NCBI RefSeq assembly: GCF_030064675.1
Contig: NZ_CP116413.1
Location: forward strand, 5,612,001 to 5,676,000
From: Crossiella sp. CA-258035
GTDB taxonomy: Bacteria > Actinomycetota > Actinomycetes > Mycobacteriales > Pseudonocardiaceae
Reading direction: 5' to 3'
DNA: 64,000 nucleotides
Shown piece after piece: positions 1-8,180 of the stretch; position 1 is the first letter of the stretch; every line of letters starts with the position of its first letter. The notes below the pieces were generated by a model that did not search any database, was not told the origin of the DNA, and saw only the letters and a program-made list of their open reading frames with translations. The position numbers were made by a program, and so were the translations under genes.

Positions 1-1463
1 CTGGTGGCCTGCGCGCCGGTGAGCACCTGGGCAGGCTGGTGGTCGCCGAGGAAGACCAGCACCAGGTTGTCGTTGGCGTGGCTGTGCAGGTAGGAGATCA
101 GCGAGCTGAGCGAGTACTCCACGGCCCGCCCGTAGTCGGCGCGCACCTGGGCCGGCGTGCGGTCCTCGGCCGGGGGCGCGGCGCGGTAGCCGGAGCCGTC
201 GCCGAGGGCGGACCAGTCGAGCAGGTCCGGGATCGGCGTCCAGGGCGCGTGGCTGGTGACCAGCGGGATGGTGGCCAGCACCGGTGACCCGCCGCGGGCC
301 AGGCGGTGGAAGGCGGCCAGGGTGAACTGGTCGGGGGTGGTGGCGTAGCCGAAGCGCGGGCCGCGGTAGCCGAGGCCGTCGGCCGGGTAGACGCGGTCGT
401 AGCCGAAGAACTCGCCCTCCGGCCAGGCCCTGGTGATGCCGGGCACCACGCCGACCGAGCGCCAGCCGGCCCGCTGGAATGCCTTGTTGAGGGTGAGCCG
501 GTCGCTGGCCACCAGGGTGCGGTAGCGCTGTTCGTTGTCCACCCACAGCCCGGAGAGCAGCGTCGCCTGGGCCAGCCAGCTGCCACCACCGGCGGTCGGC
601 GAGGTGAGGAATCCACTGCGCGCGCCAAATCCCGCCTCGGCCAGCCGCTGCGTCCCGGCCGCCAGCACCGAGCTCACACCGGGGAAGTCGACCGCGTCCC
701 GCCCGTAGCTCTCCACGAAGCTGAGCACGACGTCCTTGCCGCGCAAGGCAGTCAGCAGCTCGGCGCCGGGAACGTCGCGGAACGGGTCCACCGCGGCCGC
801 CTCGGCGAAGGCCCGCTGGTCGAGCAGTCCGGCGCGCACCCGCTGGGCGTGCTCGAAGGCCGCGGTGGCGCTCGCCGCGACCGGCAACCCGGCGCTGATG
901 GTGACCACCGAGATCAGCGCCACCGCCCGGATCGCGCTCCGGCGGCGGCGCGCGGCGAGGGTGGTCAGTCGGCGCACCGACCAGGCGACCGCCGCGGTCA
1001 GCGCGAGCACGAGCAGCACGGCCGCGGCCACGGCGGCGAGGGCGGCCGGACGGCCGAGGGTGACCTCCAGGTAGTCCACGGCGGGGGTCAGCAGCGACCA
1101 GTCCAGGACGAGGTCGAAGGGGCGCAGGAGGACGGAGTCGAAGGCCAGGTCGAGGAGTTTGAGGGCGGTGAACAGGCCGAGGGCGAGGCCGCCGAGGAGG
1201 GCGGCGACGCGGCGGGGTTTGGCGGGGAGGGCGAGCAGCAGGAGCAGGGCGAGCGGGGCTTCGACCGGGATGCGGGTGAAGGCGGCCGGGGTGAGGCGGT
1301 CGATGTCGTTGGGCAGCAACAGGGCGGCTAGGACGAGGAGGGCGGCGAGGGCGGTGGCGAGGCGGGCTGCGGCGCGGCGCAGCACGGTGCGGGGCGCGAC
1401 CGGGCCGGGCACGGTGGTGCTGTCAGCGGCGGGTTCGCCCGCGCGACCGTCCACAGTCGACAT
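1..1463 (-). CDS. Membrane-anchored sulfatase-fold phosphotransferase (LTA-synthase-like), partial
   Basis: Reads leftward from ATG at 1463 and runs off the left edge, giving 487 codons. The N-terminal third has about four to five hydrophobic segments, followed by a soluble sulfatase/alkaline-phosphatase-fold region. Visible motifs are FVESYGRD, with Ser in the nucleophile region, a TSPTAGGGSWLAQATLLSG block, and LVFLGDHQP near the cut end, where Asp and His would be metal ligands. Known relatives transfer phosphoglycerol or similar groups outside the membrane. The true C-terminus lies outside the window. It is divergent from the RibD-C-like reductase with an 83 bp gap and may belong to that cluster. 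Fold assignment is firm; the substrate is unknown. Confidence 0.8.
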   Translation of the reverse strand, partial: MSTVDGRAGEPAADSTTVPGPVAPRTVLRRAAARLATALAALLVLAALLLPNDIDRLTPAAFTRIPVEAPLALLLLLALPAKPRRVAALLGGLALGLFTALKLLDLAFDSVLLRPFDLVLDWSLLTPAVDYLEVTLGRPAALAAVAAAVLLVLALTAAVAWSVRRLTTLAARRRRSAIRAVALISVVTISAGLPVAASATAAFEHAQRVRAGLLDQRAFAEAAAVDPFRDVPGAELLTALRGKDVVLSFVESYGRDAVDFPGVSSVLAAGTQRLAEAGFGARSGFLTSPTAGGGSWLAQATLLSGLWVDNEQRYRTLVASDRLTLNKAFQRAGWRSVGVVPGITRAWPEGEFFGYDRVYPADGLGYRGPRFGYATTPDQFTLAAFHRLARGGSPVLATIPLVTSHAPWTPIPDLLDWSALGDGSGYRAAPPAEDRTPAQVRADYGRAVEYSLSSLISYLHSHANDNLVLVFLGDHQPAQVLTGAQAT

Positions 1464-1546
1464 TCGCTGTCCTCTCGTCCGAGCGTTGCGCTGTCCGGGT
1501 ACACGTGGTCCCGGTCACGGCCGGTTCACGGGTAGCGTGTCTAGAT

Positions 1547-2230
1547 ATGACCCGACCGCACGTGTTGCTCAGCGTCGCCGTCAGCGTGGACGGCTACATC
1601 GATGACGTGAGCCCGCAACGGTTTCCGCTGTCCAACACCGAGGACTTCGACCGGGTGGACCAGTTGCGCGCCGAGTCCGACGCCATCCTGATCGGGGCCG
1701 CCACCATCCGCGCGGACAACCCCCGCCTGCTGGTCAACTGCCCGGACCGCCGGGCCGCCCGGATCGCGCGGGGGCTGCCCGAGTACCCGCTGAAGGTGGC
1801 CGTGACCGGTTCCGGCGAGCTGGACCCCGGACTCAAGTTCTGGCACTGCGGTGGCCAGAAGCTGGTGTACACCAATGATTCCGGCGCAGCGGCCGCCACC
1901 GCGCGGGTGGGTGAGCTGGCCACGGTCGTCCCGCTCGGACCCGAGGTCGGGCTCGGGGCGTTGCTGGACGATCTTGGCGCTCGCGGGGTCGGCAGGTTGA
2001 TGGTGGAAGGGGGTGGCAGCATCCACACCGCCTTCCTCGCCGCGGGACTGGCCGATGAGGTCCGGATCGCCATCGCGCCCATGCTCATCGGACAGGCCGC
2101 CGCGCCGCGGTTCCTGAACCCGGCCGAGTTCCCGGGTGGCCCGGCCCGCCGGTTCCACCTGGAGGAGGTCACCCGGATTGGGGACGTGGCGGTGTTGCGG
2201 TACCTGCCAAAGCGGGACGCAGCAGCCTGA
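1547..2230 (+). CDS. RibD C-terminal-type pyrimidine reductase
   Basis: 227-residue stand-alone reductase of the RibD-C/dihydrofolate-reductase fold. It shows the family start SVAVSVDGYIDD, the block DAILIGAATIRADNPRLLV, and the NADPH-site motif VEGGGSIHTAFL. There is no deaminase domain, so it resembles archaeal and fungal diaminopyrimidine reductases (ArfC, Rib7) more than bacterial RibD. Such enzymes reduce the ribosylamino side chain of the 2,5-diaminopyrimidinone phosphate to ribitylamino. ATG at 1547 is chosen because homology starts there. No FMN riboswitch is visible upstream, which argues against a housekeeping riboflavin gene. Together with the GCH II at 8181 and the creatininase-family protein at 4320 it could form an archaeal-like early riboflavin route. 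Its 3' end overlaps the convergent DoxX gene by 62 bp. Confidence 0.88.
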   Translation: MTRPHVLLSVAVSVDGYIDDVSPQRFPLSNTEDFDRVDQLRAESDAILIGAATIRADNPRLLVNCPDRRAARIARGLPEYPLKVAVTGSGELDPGLKFWHCGGQKLVYTNDSGAAAATARVGELATVVPLGPEVGLGALLDDLGARGVGRLMVEGGGSIHTAFLAAGLADEVRIAIAPMLIGQAAAPRFLNPAEFPGGPARRFHLEEVTRIGDVAVLRYLPKRDAAA

Positions 2231-2606
2231 GCGCGCCGGTCACGTCCTGCCAGCGGAAGACCGCGACCACCGCGGCCAGCGCCAGCAGGATCGCGGGCAG
2301 CTGCGCGCCCGCGGTGTCCCGCAACAGGAACAGCTCGGTGGCCACCGCCCCGGTCATCACCCCGGCCAGGCCCAGCGCGGCCAGTCCGCCCAGGCGCGGC
2401 ACGAGCAGGCCAACCGCGCCGGCGATCTCCAGCACGCCGGTGAGGTAGCGCAGCCACTGGCCAAGGCCGATCTTGTCGAACTTGCCGGCCAGGCCGTCAC
2501 CCAGCAGCAGGTAGCCGCTGTAGACGAAGTAGGCGGCGAGCAGCACCCGCAGCGCCCAGAGTGCGACCGTGCCCGCGATGCGCGCGGGGGACGCCGGTTC
2601 AGCCAT
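2169..2606 (-). CDS. DoxX-family membrane protein
   Basis: 145 residues with four predicted membrane helices in the DoxX layout: a first helix ending FVYSGYLLLGDGLAGKFDKIG, the LEIAGAVGLLVPRL helix 3 signature, and a final helix before a short basic tail. DoxX-like proteins are small integral membrane proteins, some tied to thiol/redox systems, with no general enzymatic role known. ATG at 2606 lies within the 3' end of the CDP-alcohol phosphatidyltransferase gene (8 nt overlap), so the two are almost certainly cotranscribed. The gene tail runs antisense to the last 62 bp of the reductase gene. Confidence 0.8.
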   Translation of the reverse strand: MAEPASPARIAGTVALWALRVLLAAYFVYSGYLLLGDGLAGKFDKIGLGQWLRYLTGVLEIAGAVGLLVPRLGGLAALGLAGVMTGAVATELFLLRDTAGAQLPAILLALAAVVAVFRWQDVTGALRLLRPALAGTATPPRPQSG

Positions 2607-3318
2607 GACGGGATCCTTCCACCAGAACGGGCGCCTGTCGCCGCAGCCAGGCGATGTCGCGACCAAAGGACCACAGCAGCGTGCCCAGCGCGGCCGCGGT
2701 GAGCACCTCCGCGTACGGCAGCACCGCCGAGGCGGCCACCACCAGCACGATGCCCTGCGCCGCGGCCACCGCCTTGCGCGCCAGGCTGTGCGGCAGTGCC
2801 CCGCGCAACCAGGGCAGGCCCCAGGAGGCGGCCACGAACAGGTAGCGGGCCGCGCCGATCAGCAGCACCCACGGCCCCAGGTGCAGCGAGACGTGCACGC
2901 TGAGCACCAGGATCAGGAAGGCGTCGACCTCCATGTCGAACCGGGCGCCGAAGGCCGAGGTGGTGCCGGTGCGCCTGGCCACCTGTCCGTCCACACAGTC
3001 CAGTGCCAGCGCGACCGCGGCCAGCACCACCAGCAGGAGGCCGGCCTCGGCCCGGTCGGCCACCAGCGCGGTGACCACCCCGACCAGCCCGCCCCTGGCC
3101 AGGGTGACCCGGTCGGCTGGTCCGAGGGTGGTTCCCGCGCGCCGCAGCGCGTGGCTGACCAGGAAGAAGGTGGCGGTGGCGTAGGCGAGTCCGGTGAGCC
3201 AGCCCAGGCTGCCCAGCCCGATCGTGCCGCCGATGAGGCCGAGCAACGCGACTTGGGCGACGACCCAGCCCGCCTGCTCGGGCACGGCGGGCGCCGTGGT
3301 GTGCTGAAGTGTGGTCAT
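2599..3318 (-). CDS. CDP-alcohol phosphatidyltransferase
   Basis: 239-residue integral membrane enzyme. The complete family signature is visible: D107, D110, G111, A114-R115, G124, D128 and D132, i.e. DxxDGxxAR(8)GxxxDxxxD, which binds two divalent metals and the CDP group. About six hydrophobic helices surround it. Family members move a phosphatidyl or related group from a CDP-activated donor onto an alcohol. Which alcohol is used here cannot be told from sequence. ATG at 3318 follows a long non-homologous stretch; the coding match starts MTTLQHTT. It is the first gene of the leftward pair with DoxX and is divergent from the dehydrogenase gene, only 40 bp away. Confidence 0.9.
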   Translation of the reverse strand: MTTLQHTTAPAVPEQAGWVVAQVALLGLIGGTIGLGSLGWLTGLAYATATFFLVSHALRRAGTTLGPADRVTLARGGLVGVVTALVADRAEAGLLLVVLAAVALALDCVDGQVARRTGTTSAFGARFDMEVDAFLILVLSVHVSLHLGPWVLLIGAARYLFVAASWGLPWLRGALPHSLARKAVAAAQGIVLVVAASAVLPYAEVLTAAALGTLLWSFGRDIAWLRRQAPVLVEGSRHG

Positions 3319-3358
3319 CGGTCCCTCACCGTCGTCCGCGTTCTCGGAGGTTCCATTG

Positions 3359-4327
3359 GTGAAACGTTCAGCAAGGGCACTTTGGGTCACCGGTCCGGGA
3401 AATTGTGAGATCCGACCGGTTTTTCCACCCGATCCGGGACCGGGTGACGTCCTGGTCCAGACGCTGCACACCGCGGTCAGCCGGGGCACCGAGACGCTGG
3501 TGCTGCGCGGCGGCGTGCCCGCCAACCAGCACGCGCTCATGCGCGCGCCGTTCCAGGAGGGCGAGTTCCCCTGGCCGGTCAAGTACGGCTACCTCAACGT
3601 CGGGGTGGTGAAACAAGGGCCGCGGCACCTGGTGGGGCGCACCGTGTTCTGCCTCTATCCACACCAGACCGAGTACGTGGTGGGCTCGCGCGCGGTCACC
3701 CCGGTGCCGGATGCCGTGCCGCCGGAGCGCGCGGTGCTGGCCGGCACGGTGGAGACCGCGGTGAACGCGCTCTGGGACGCCAGGCCGATGGTCGGCGACC
3801 GGATCGCGGTGGTCGGCGGCGGCATGATCGGGTGCAGTGCGGCGGCGCTGCTGGCCCGTTTCCCCGGCGTCCGGGTCCAGCTGGTGGACACCGATCCCAG
3901 CCGGGCCGCGGTGGCCGAGGCGCTGGGGGTGTCCTTCGCCGCGCCGGAGCAGGCGTTGCGGGACAACGACCGGGTGCTGCACGCCAGCGCCAGCGAGGCG
4001 GGCCTGGCGCTGTCCCTGGAGCTGCTCGCGCCGGAGGGCGAGGTGGTCGAGCTGAGCTGGTACGGCGACCGGCGGGTCAGCCTGCCGCTGGGCGAGGCGT
4101 TCCACTCGCGCAGGCTGCGCATCCGGGGCAGCCAGGTGGGCACGGTGGCCCGGCCGGACCGCGACTACGCCCAGCGGCTGGCGCTGTCCCTGGAACTGCT
4201 GGCCGATCCGGTGTTCGACGCGCTGATCACCGGGTCGAGCCCGTTCGAGGAGCTGCCCGAGGTGCTGCCCAGGCTGGCCGACGGCTCGCTCCCGGCGCTG
4301 TGCCACCGCATTGACTACGGTGCCTGA
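3359..4327 (+). CDS. Medium-chain dehydrogenase/reductase family oxidoreductase
   Basis: 322 residues of the MDR (zinc-type alcohol dehydrogenase) superfamily. An N-terminal GroES-like half (GDVLVQTLHTAVSRGTE) is followed by a Rossmann half with GGGMIGC near residues 151-157 and an acidic residue after strand 2 (VQLVDTD), which favours NAD(H). The usual catalytic zinc cysteine and the four-Cys structural zinc lobe are absent, so it is either zinc-free or uses other ligands. GTG at 3359 is chosen because GGAGG lies at 3346-3350. The gene overlaps the start of the creatininase-family gene, implying translational coupling and a shared pathway. Substrate unknown. Confidence 0.82.
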   Translation: MKRSARALWVTGPGNCEIRPVFPPDPGPGDVLVQTLHTAVSRGTETLVLRGGVPANQHALMRAPFQEGEFPWPVKYGYLNVGVVKQGPRHLVGRTVFCLYPHQTEYVVGSRAVTPVPDAVPPERAVLAGTVETAVNALWDARPMVGDRIAVVGGGMIGCSAAALLARFPGVRVQLVDTDPSRAAVAEALGVSFAAPEQALRDNDRVLHASASEAGLALSLELLAPEGEVVELSWYGDRRVSLPLGEAFHSRRLRIRGSQVGTVARPDRDYAQRLALSLELLADPVFDALITGSSPFEELPEVLPRLADGSLPALCHRIDYGA

Positions 4328-5018
4328 CATGCTCCCGACCGACACCACCGTGGACGTCCGCGACCGCGGGGCCCGGGTGGCCCTGCTGCCGGTGGGCAGC
4401 CACGAGCAGCACGGCCCGCACCTGCCGCTGGCCACCGACACGCTCATCGCGTGTGCGATCGCCCGCGAGCTCGCCGCCGCGCACCCGGTGCAGCTGCTGC
4501 CGCCGATCACCATCTCCTGCTCGCACGAGCACGCGGCCTGGCCGGGCACGGTGAGCATCAGCGCGCCGACGCTGTACGCGGTGGTGCGCGACATCGCGGA
4601 CTCGCTGCGGAAGTCCGGGGTGCCGAACCTGGTGCTGGTCAACGCGCACGGCGGCAACTACGTGCTGTCCAACCTGGTCCAGGAGTCCGAGGGCCTGGCC
4701 CTGTTCCCGGGTTCGGCGGACTGGCGGGTCGCGCGGGAGCGGGCCGGGATCGAGACCTCCGCCCTCGCGGACATGCACGCGGGCGAGCTGGAAACCTCGA
4801 TCCTGTTGCACACCAACCCGGAACTGCTCCGCCCCGGCTTCGAGACCAGCGACCACGAGGCCGGGGAACGCCCGCACCTGCTGACCCTGGGCCTGGCCGC
4901 CTACACCGAGTCCGGCGTGATCGGCCGTCCCTCGCTGGCCTCAGCCCGCAAGGGGGCGGAGCTGCTGGCGGGACTGGTCGAGACGTTCCGGCACACCCTC
5001 GCGGCGCTGCCCGGGTAG
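4320..5018 (+). CDS. Creatininase-family amidohydrolase, ArfB-like candidate
   Basis: 232 residues with the metal-binding motifs of the creatininase family: GSHEQHGPHLPLATDT (Glu, His and Asp ligands), the SHEHAAWPGTVS loop, VNAHGGN, and HAGELETS carrying the late Glu. The family includes creatininase, MftE and the archaeal Fe(II)/Zn hydrolase ArfB that removes formyl from FAPy. With the GCH II variant at 8181 and the reductase at 1547, deformylation of FAPy is the best guess; this is inference from context. The start is uncertain: TTG 4311, GTG 4320 or ATG 4329. GTG 4320 is chosen because it overlaps the dehydrogenase stop. The 3' end overlaps the convergent YbhN-like gene by 78 bp. Confidence 0.87.
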   Translation: MPDMLPTDTTVDVRDRGARVALLPVGSHEQHGPHLPLATDTLIACAIARELAAAHPVQLLPPITISCSHEHAAWPGTVSISAPTLYAVVRDIADSLRKSGVPNLVLVNAHGGNYVLSNLVQESEGLALFPGSADWRVARERAGIETSALADMHAGELETSILLHTNPELLRPGFETSDHEAGERPHLLTLGLAAYTESGVIGRPSLASARKGAELLAGLVETFRHTLAALPG

Positions 5019-5885
5019 CAGCGTCAGCACCCCGGGCAGCGCGGACACCAGTGCCAGCGCGCCGTACACCACCCCGGTGGCCAGTCCCCGCTCCGCGCCG
5101 AGCCCGGCCGCGCCGAAGGCCACGGCCAGGAAGGCCTCGCGCGGCCCGAACCCGCCGAGGTTGACCGGCACCGCCATCACCAGCAACGCCAACACGAACA
5201 GCGGCAGCAGCTGACCCAGCGGCGCGGTCACGCCCGCGACCCTGGCGGCCACCAGGAAGAGCAGGACGTGCCCGGCGACCCCGGCCGCGGACAGCAGCCC
5301 GACCCGGAGCAGCAGACCACCCGCGAGCAGCGCCCTGGCGTCGGCGAGGGTGGCGGCCAGCTCGCGGCGCACGGCGGGAATCCGTTGCAGCACAAGCACG
5401 ACCGCGGCACCGCCGAACACCGAGCCGATCAGTGGCGGGCTCAGTTCCAGCGCGAACGCGGGCACGGCCCCGGTCGCCAGCACCCCGGCCCCCGTCGCGA
5501 TCAGCACCACCTGCCCCGCGAACCGCTCGAACACCACCGCCCGCACCCCGCGCCCCAGGTCCCCGGACTCCTTGCCATGACTCACCGCCCGGTGCACATC
5601 CCCGAGCACACCGGCGGGCAGCACCGCGTTCAGCAACAGCCCTCGGTAGTAGTCCGCGACCGCCCGCCCCAGCGTCAGCGGCAACGCGAGCCCGCCAGCC
5701 ACCAGCCGCCACCGCTGCGCACTCGCCAAGGTGGTCAGCGCGCCGATGCCCAGTGCCGCGAGCACCGAGCCGAACCCGATCGACCGCAGCCCGTCCAGCA
5801 CCGCGCCCGCACCCAGCTGCCAGCCCAGCGCGACCAGGATGCCCGCCGCCGCGACCAGTCGCAGCCAGGGCCAGAGCGCGCGCAT
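4941..5885 (-). CDS. YbhN / LPG-synthase-type transmembrane protein
   Basis: 314 residues with about eight hydrophobic helices and the layout of the lysylphosphatidylglycerol-synthase transmembrane family (UPF0104/YbhN/AglD). Seen motifs are ASAQRWRLVAGG after helix 2, YYRGLLLNAVLPAGVLGD, VVFERFAGQ, and VPVNLGGFGPREA in the late helices. No lysyltransferase domain is attached. Relatives are thought to move or modify lipid-linked molecules. It is the last gene of a four-gene leftward operon (PTPS-like, glycosyltransferase, methyltransferase, this gene), joined to the methyltransferase by an ATGA overlap. The pairing with a glycosyltransferase and a CDP-alcohol transferase hints at a lipid-linked product. 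Confidence 0.87.
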   Translation of the reverse strand: MRALWPWLRLVAAAGILVALGWQLGAGAVLDGLRSIGFGSVLAALGIGALTTLASAQRWRLVAGGLALPLTLGRAVADYYRGLLLNAVLPAGVLGDVHRAVSHGKESGDLGRGVRAVVFERFAGQVVLIATGAGVLATGAVPAFALELSPPLIGSVFGGAAVVLVLQRIPAVRRELAATLADARALLAGGLLLRVGLLSAAGVAGHVLLFLVAARVAGVTAPLGQLLPLFVLALLVMAVPVNLGGFGPREAFLAVAFGAAGLGAERGLATGVVYGALALVSALPGVLTLLPGQRREGVPERLDQSRQQLRPLAG

Positions 5886-6652
5886 CAGCCCGCCCCCGGT
5901 AGCGCGAGCTGGTCCACGTGGTGCACCAGGGCCCGGAACCCGGTGGCCTGCCTGCGCCGCAGGTACTCCGGGGCGTCAGCGGCCAGCCGGGGTTGCTGTT
6001 CGACGGCCGCGCCGACCCAGCCGTGCAGCCATTCCGTGGTCAGCTCGGGCCGGTCCGGGCCGAGCCGCCAGGTGCTGGGCCGGGTGATCACCCGGTAGCC
6101 GTGGCGCTCGAACGCCTCGGTGGTCGCGGCGGGCGCGTCCGGGCCGAGCAGGCCGTGGCGGCGCTGGTGGTCGTTGAAGGCGGCCTCGAACCCGGCGTCG
6201 AGATCCTCGGCCGGGTCCAGGTCGATCCGCCCGGCGACGGAGAGGGTGAACAAAGCTGGCACACCGGCTTCTACGATGGCCGACACCAATCCGTTCAGCT
6301 GCTCGGTGGTGAACAGGTCCAGCAGCGCGGAACCGGTCACCAGCGAGGCCCCGGCCAGGTCCTCCGCGCGAAGGTCGCCGATGTCGCCCTGGCGGATCTC
6401 CACCGGCACGTCCAGGCTGGTCTCGGCCAGGGCGAGCAGGCGCGGGTCCTCATCGTGCAGCACCCAGCGCTGCGGGCCGGGCAGCCGACCGGACAGCCAG
6501 CGGGCCTGGGAACCGCTGCCACAGCCCAGGTCGTGGATGACCAGCCCGGCCGCGGGGCCGAGCGCGACGCGCAGCGGGTCGAGCAGCTCGGTGGCGCGCG
6601 ACTCGGCGTCCACCGGTTCGCGCAAGGCCAGCCATTCCGGGGTGTAGGTCAT
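5885..6652 (-). CDS. SAM-dependent class I methyltransferase
   Basis: 255 residues with a Rossmann-type SAM site: IHDLGCGSGSQARWL (motif I) about residue 40, an acidic HDEDPRLL strand-2 turn, and QGDIGDL (motif III region) before SLVTGSALLDLFT. The fold call is firm, the acceptor unknown. It sits between the GT4 glycosyltransferase (4 nt ATGA overlap upstream) and the YbhN-like membrane protein (1 nt overlap downstream), so all three are translated from one transcript. Context suggests modification of the same small molecule made by the GCH II/PTPS part of the cluster. Confidence 0.87.
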   Translation of the reverse strand: MTYTPEWLALREPVDAESRATELLDPLRVALGPAAGLVIHDLGCGSGSQARWLSGRLPGPQRWVLHDEDPRLLALAETSLDVPVEIRQGDIGDLRAEDLAGASLVTGSALLDLFTTEQLNGLVSAIVEAGVPALFTLSVAGRIDLDPAEDLDAGFEAAFNDHQRRHGLLGPDAPAATTEAFERHGYRVITRPSTWRLGPDRPELTTEWLHGWVGAAVEQQPRLAADAPEYLRRRQATGFRALVHHVDQLALPGAG

Positions 6653-7698
6653 GCGCGCACAGTAGCCAGCACCCGCGCCAGCGCCCTGGCGGAAGCCGCC
6701 CAGTCCGGTAGCTCCGCCCGCCGTCGGCGCGCGGATACCCGCAGGTCACGCCGCAGGTCGGCATCGGTCAGCCAGCGCCGCAGCGCCGCGGCGAGCGCGG
6801 CCTGATCACCGGGCGGCACCAGCAGGCCGCCGTCACCGAGGGCCTCCGGCACACCGCTGCCCGAGCTGGCCAGCACCGGGACGCCCCTGGCCAGCGCCTC
6901 GGTCACCACCATGCCGTAGGTCTCCGCGCGGGAGGGCAGCACCAGCAGGTCGGCCGCGCCGTACTCCTGTGCCAGCGATGCCCCGGTCAGCGGCCCGAGC
7001 AGCTGGAACCGCTCGCCCAGCCCGTGCCGCTCGATGAGCCCCCGCACCAGCCGCAGCTGCGCCTGATCGCGCGTCGGCCCGGCGCACCGGCACCGCCAGG
7101 GCAGCTCCGCGACCGTCGCGAGCGCCTCGGCCAGCAGGTCGTGGCCCTTGCGCGGGGTCACCGAGGCCACGCACAGCAACCCGGACACCCCATCGGTGCC
7201 GGACGCGAGCGGCGCGGGGTCCACACCCGGCAGCACCGCGTGCACCAGATCCGCGGCCAGGCCGTGCCGTTCGACCAGCCGCCGCGCGGCCCAGGAACTG
7301 GTGGCGACCACCGCGCGGGCGGCGCGCAGGCTAGCCCGCTCCGCTCCGTCCAACCGGTCGGCCAGCGCCGGGTCCAGGCCGGTCTCGTCGGCCAGCGGCA
7401 GGTGCACCAGCACCACCAGGTTGAGCCGGTCCGCCTCCGGTCGCAGCAGCTCGGGCACCCCGCAGGCGACCAGCCCGTCCAGCAGCACCGCCGCCCCGGC
7501 CGGCCGGTCGGCCAGCGCCGCGGCCAGCGCGGCCCGGCTGGCCCGATCCGGCCGCGGCCAGGTTCCGGCGACCGGGACCTCGCGCACGTCCACGCCCAGG
7601 GCGGTCAGCTCCTGGCTGACCCTGCGGTCGTAGACGTTGCCGCCGCTGGGCGCGGCCCGGTCGTCGATGTCGCCGGGCAGCACGAACCAGACGGTCAC
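6649..7698 (-). CDS. GT4-family glycosyltransferase
   Basis: 349 residues with GT-B fold features. A glycine-rich N-terminal loop ([12 protein letters not shown]) is followed by the C-terminal donor domain with [13 protein letters not shown], the [23 protein letters not shown] block carrying the E-x7-E motif, and [14 protein letters not shown]. This is the retaining GT4 pattern and uses a nucleotide sugar. The GTG start at 7698 overlaps the PTPS-like stop by 4 nt. It is the second gene of the leftward operon. The sugar and acceptor cannot be read from sequence; the pterin- or pyrimidine-like product of the cluster is the obvious candidate acceptor. Confidence 0.9.
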   Translation of the reverse strand: MTVWFVLPGDIDDRAAPSGGNVYDRRVSQELTALGVDVREVPVAGTWPRPDRASRAALAAALADRPAGAAVLLDGLVACGVPELLRPEADRLNLVVLVHLPLADETGLDPALADRLDGAERASLRAARAVVATSSWAARRLVERHGLAADLVHAVLPGVDPAPLASGTDGVSGLLCVASVTPRKGHDLLAEALATVAELPWRCRCAGPTRDQAQLRLVRGLIERHGLGERFQLLGPLTGASLAQEYGAADLLVLPSRAETYGMVVTEALARGVPVLASSGSGVPEALGDGGLLVPPGDQAALAAALRRWLTDADLRRDLRVSARRRRAELPDWAASARALARVLATVRA

Positions 7699-8093
7699 AG
7701 CGGGCGTTCGTAGCTCGCCCAGGCCACGTGCGACTCGTGCAGGGTGACCTCGATCTTGGCCAGCCCGCGTGCGCCCTCGCCGAGCGATCCGGCGTGCACC
7801 CGGGCGGCCAGCTGGTCGGCGATGTGCTTGGCCAGGTACTCGGTGGAGGTGTTGATCCCGGCGAAAACGGGCACTTCGTCCAGGTTGCGGTAGTTGAGCT
7901 CGGCCAGCACCTCGCCCAGCTCACTGGTGGCCAGTCCGATGTCCACCACGATGTTGTCCGAATCCAGCTCCGCCCGGCTGAACCGGGCGTCCACCACGAA
8001 CGTAGCTCCGTGCAGGCGTTGTGCCGGACCGAAGACCTCGCCCCGGAAGCTGTGGGCGACCATGACGTGATCACGGACGGTGATGCTGAACAG
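7695..8093 (-). CDS. PTPS/QueD-family protein lacking catalytic residues
   Basis: About 132 residues of the 6-pyruvoyltetrahydropterin synthase / 6-carboxytetrahydropterin synthase fold: [56 protein letters not shown] and the late LHES. The protein has no cysteine, so the PTPS catalytic Cys is missing. The HGH zinc motif reads HGA, and the catalytic Asp-His position reads NY. It is probably not a standard PTPS. The family N-terminus (FSITVRDHV) starts at a CTG codon at 8093, preceded by GGAGGT at 8103-8098; the first ATG (8063) would remove strand 1. First gene of the leftward operon and divergent from GCH II. Confidence 0.82.
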   Translation of the reverse strand: MFSITVRDHVMVAHSFRGEVFGPAQRLHGATFVVDARFSRAELDSDNIVVDIGLATSELGEVLAELNYRNLDEVPVFAGINTSTEYLAKHIADQLAARVHAGSLGEGARGLAKIEVTLHESHVAWASYERPL

Positions 8094-8180
8094 GGTGACC
8101 TCCAGGGCAGTGCGGAAAACGGGGCAACCTCCGGCCGAGCGTAGACAACGCCCGGCCGGACTGGGGTGAGGAGAGGCCGG
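8094..8180. promoter_or_regulatory. Divergent PTPS-like / GCH II control region
   Basis: This 87 bp gap must hold both outward promoters. It contains the inverted repeat CCGGCCG (8131-8137) / CGGCCGG (8153-8159) separated by 15 nt, a possible operator. The ribosome site of the PTPS-like gene is GGAGGT on the minus strand at 8098-8103, and that of GCH II is GGAGAGG at 8170-8176. No FMN riboswitch sequence is present. Confidence 0.45.

Noticed and set aside
1464-1546. FMN riboswitch upstream of the reductase, and likewise before GCH II
   Set aside because: The conserved RFN core sequences are absent in both control regions.
1479-8144. Shared decamer CCGAGCGTWG in two divergent control regions of the left cluster (1479-1488, 8135-8144)
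   Set aside because: Only ten bases in GC-rich DNA, and the third divergent region (3319-3358) lacks it; too weak to call a regulon site.
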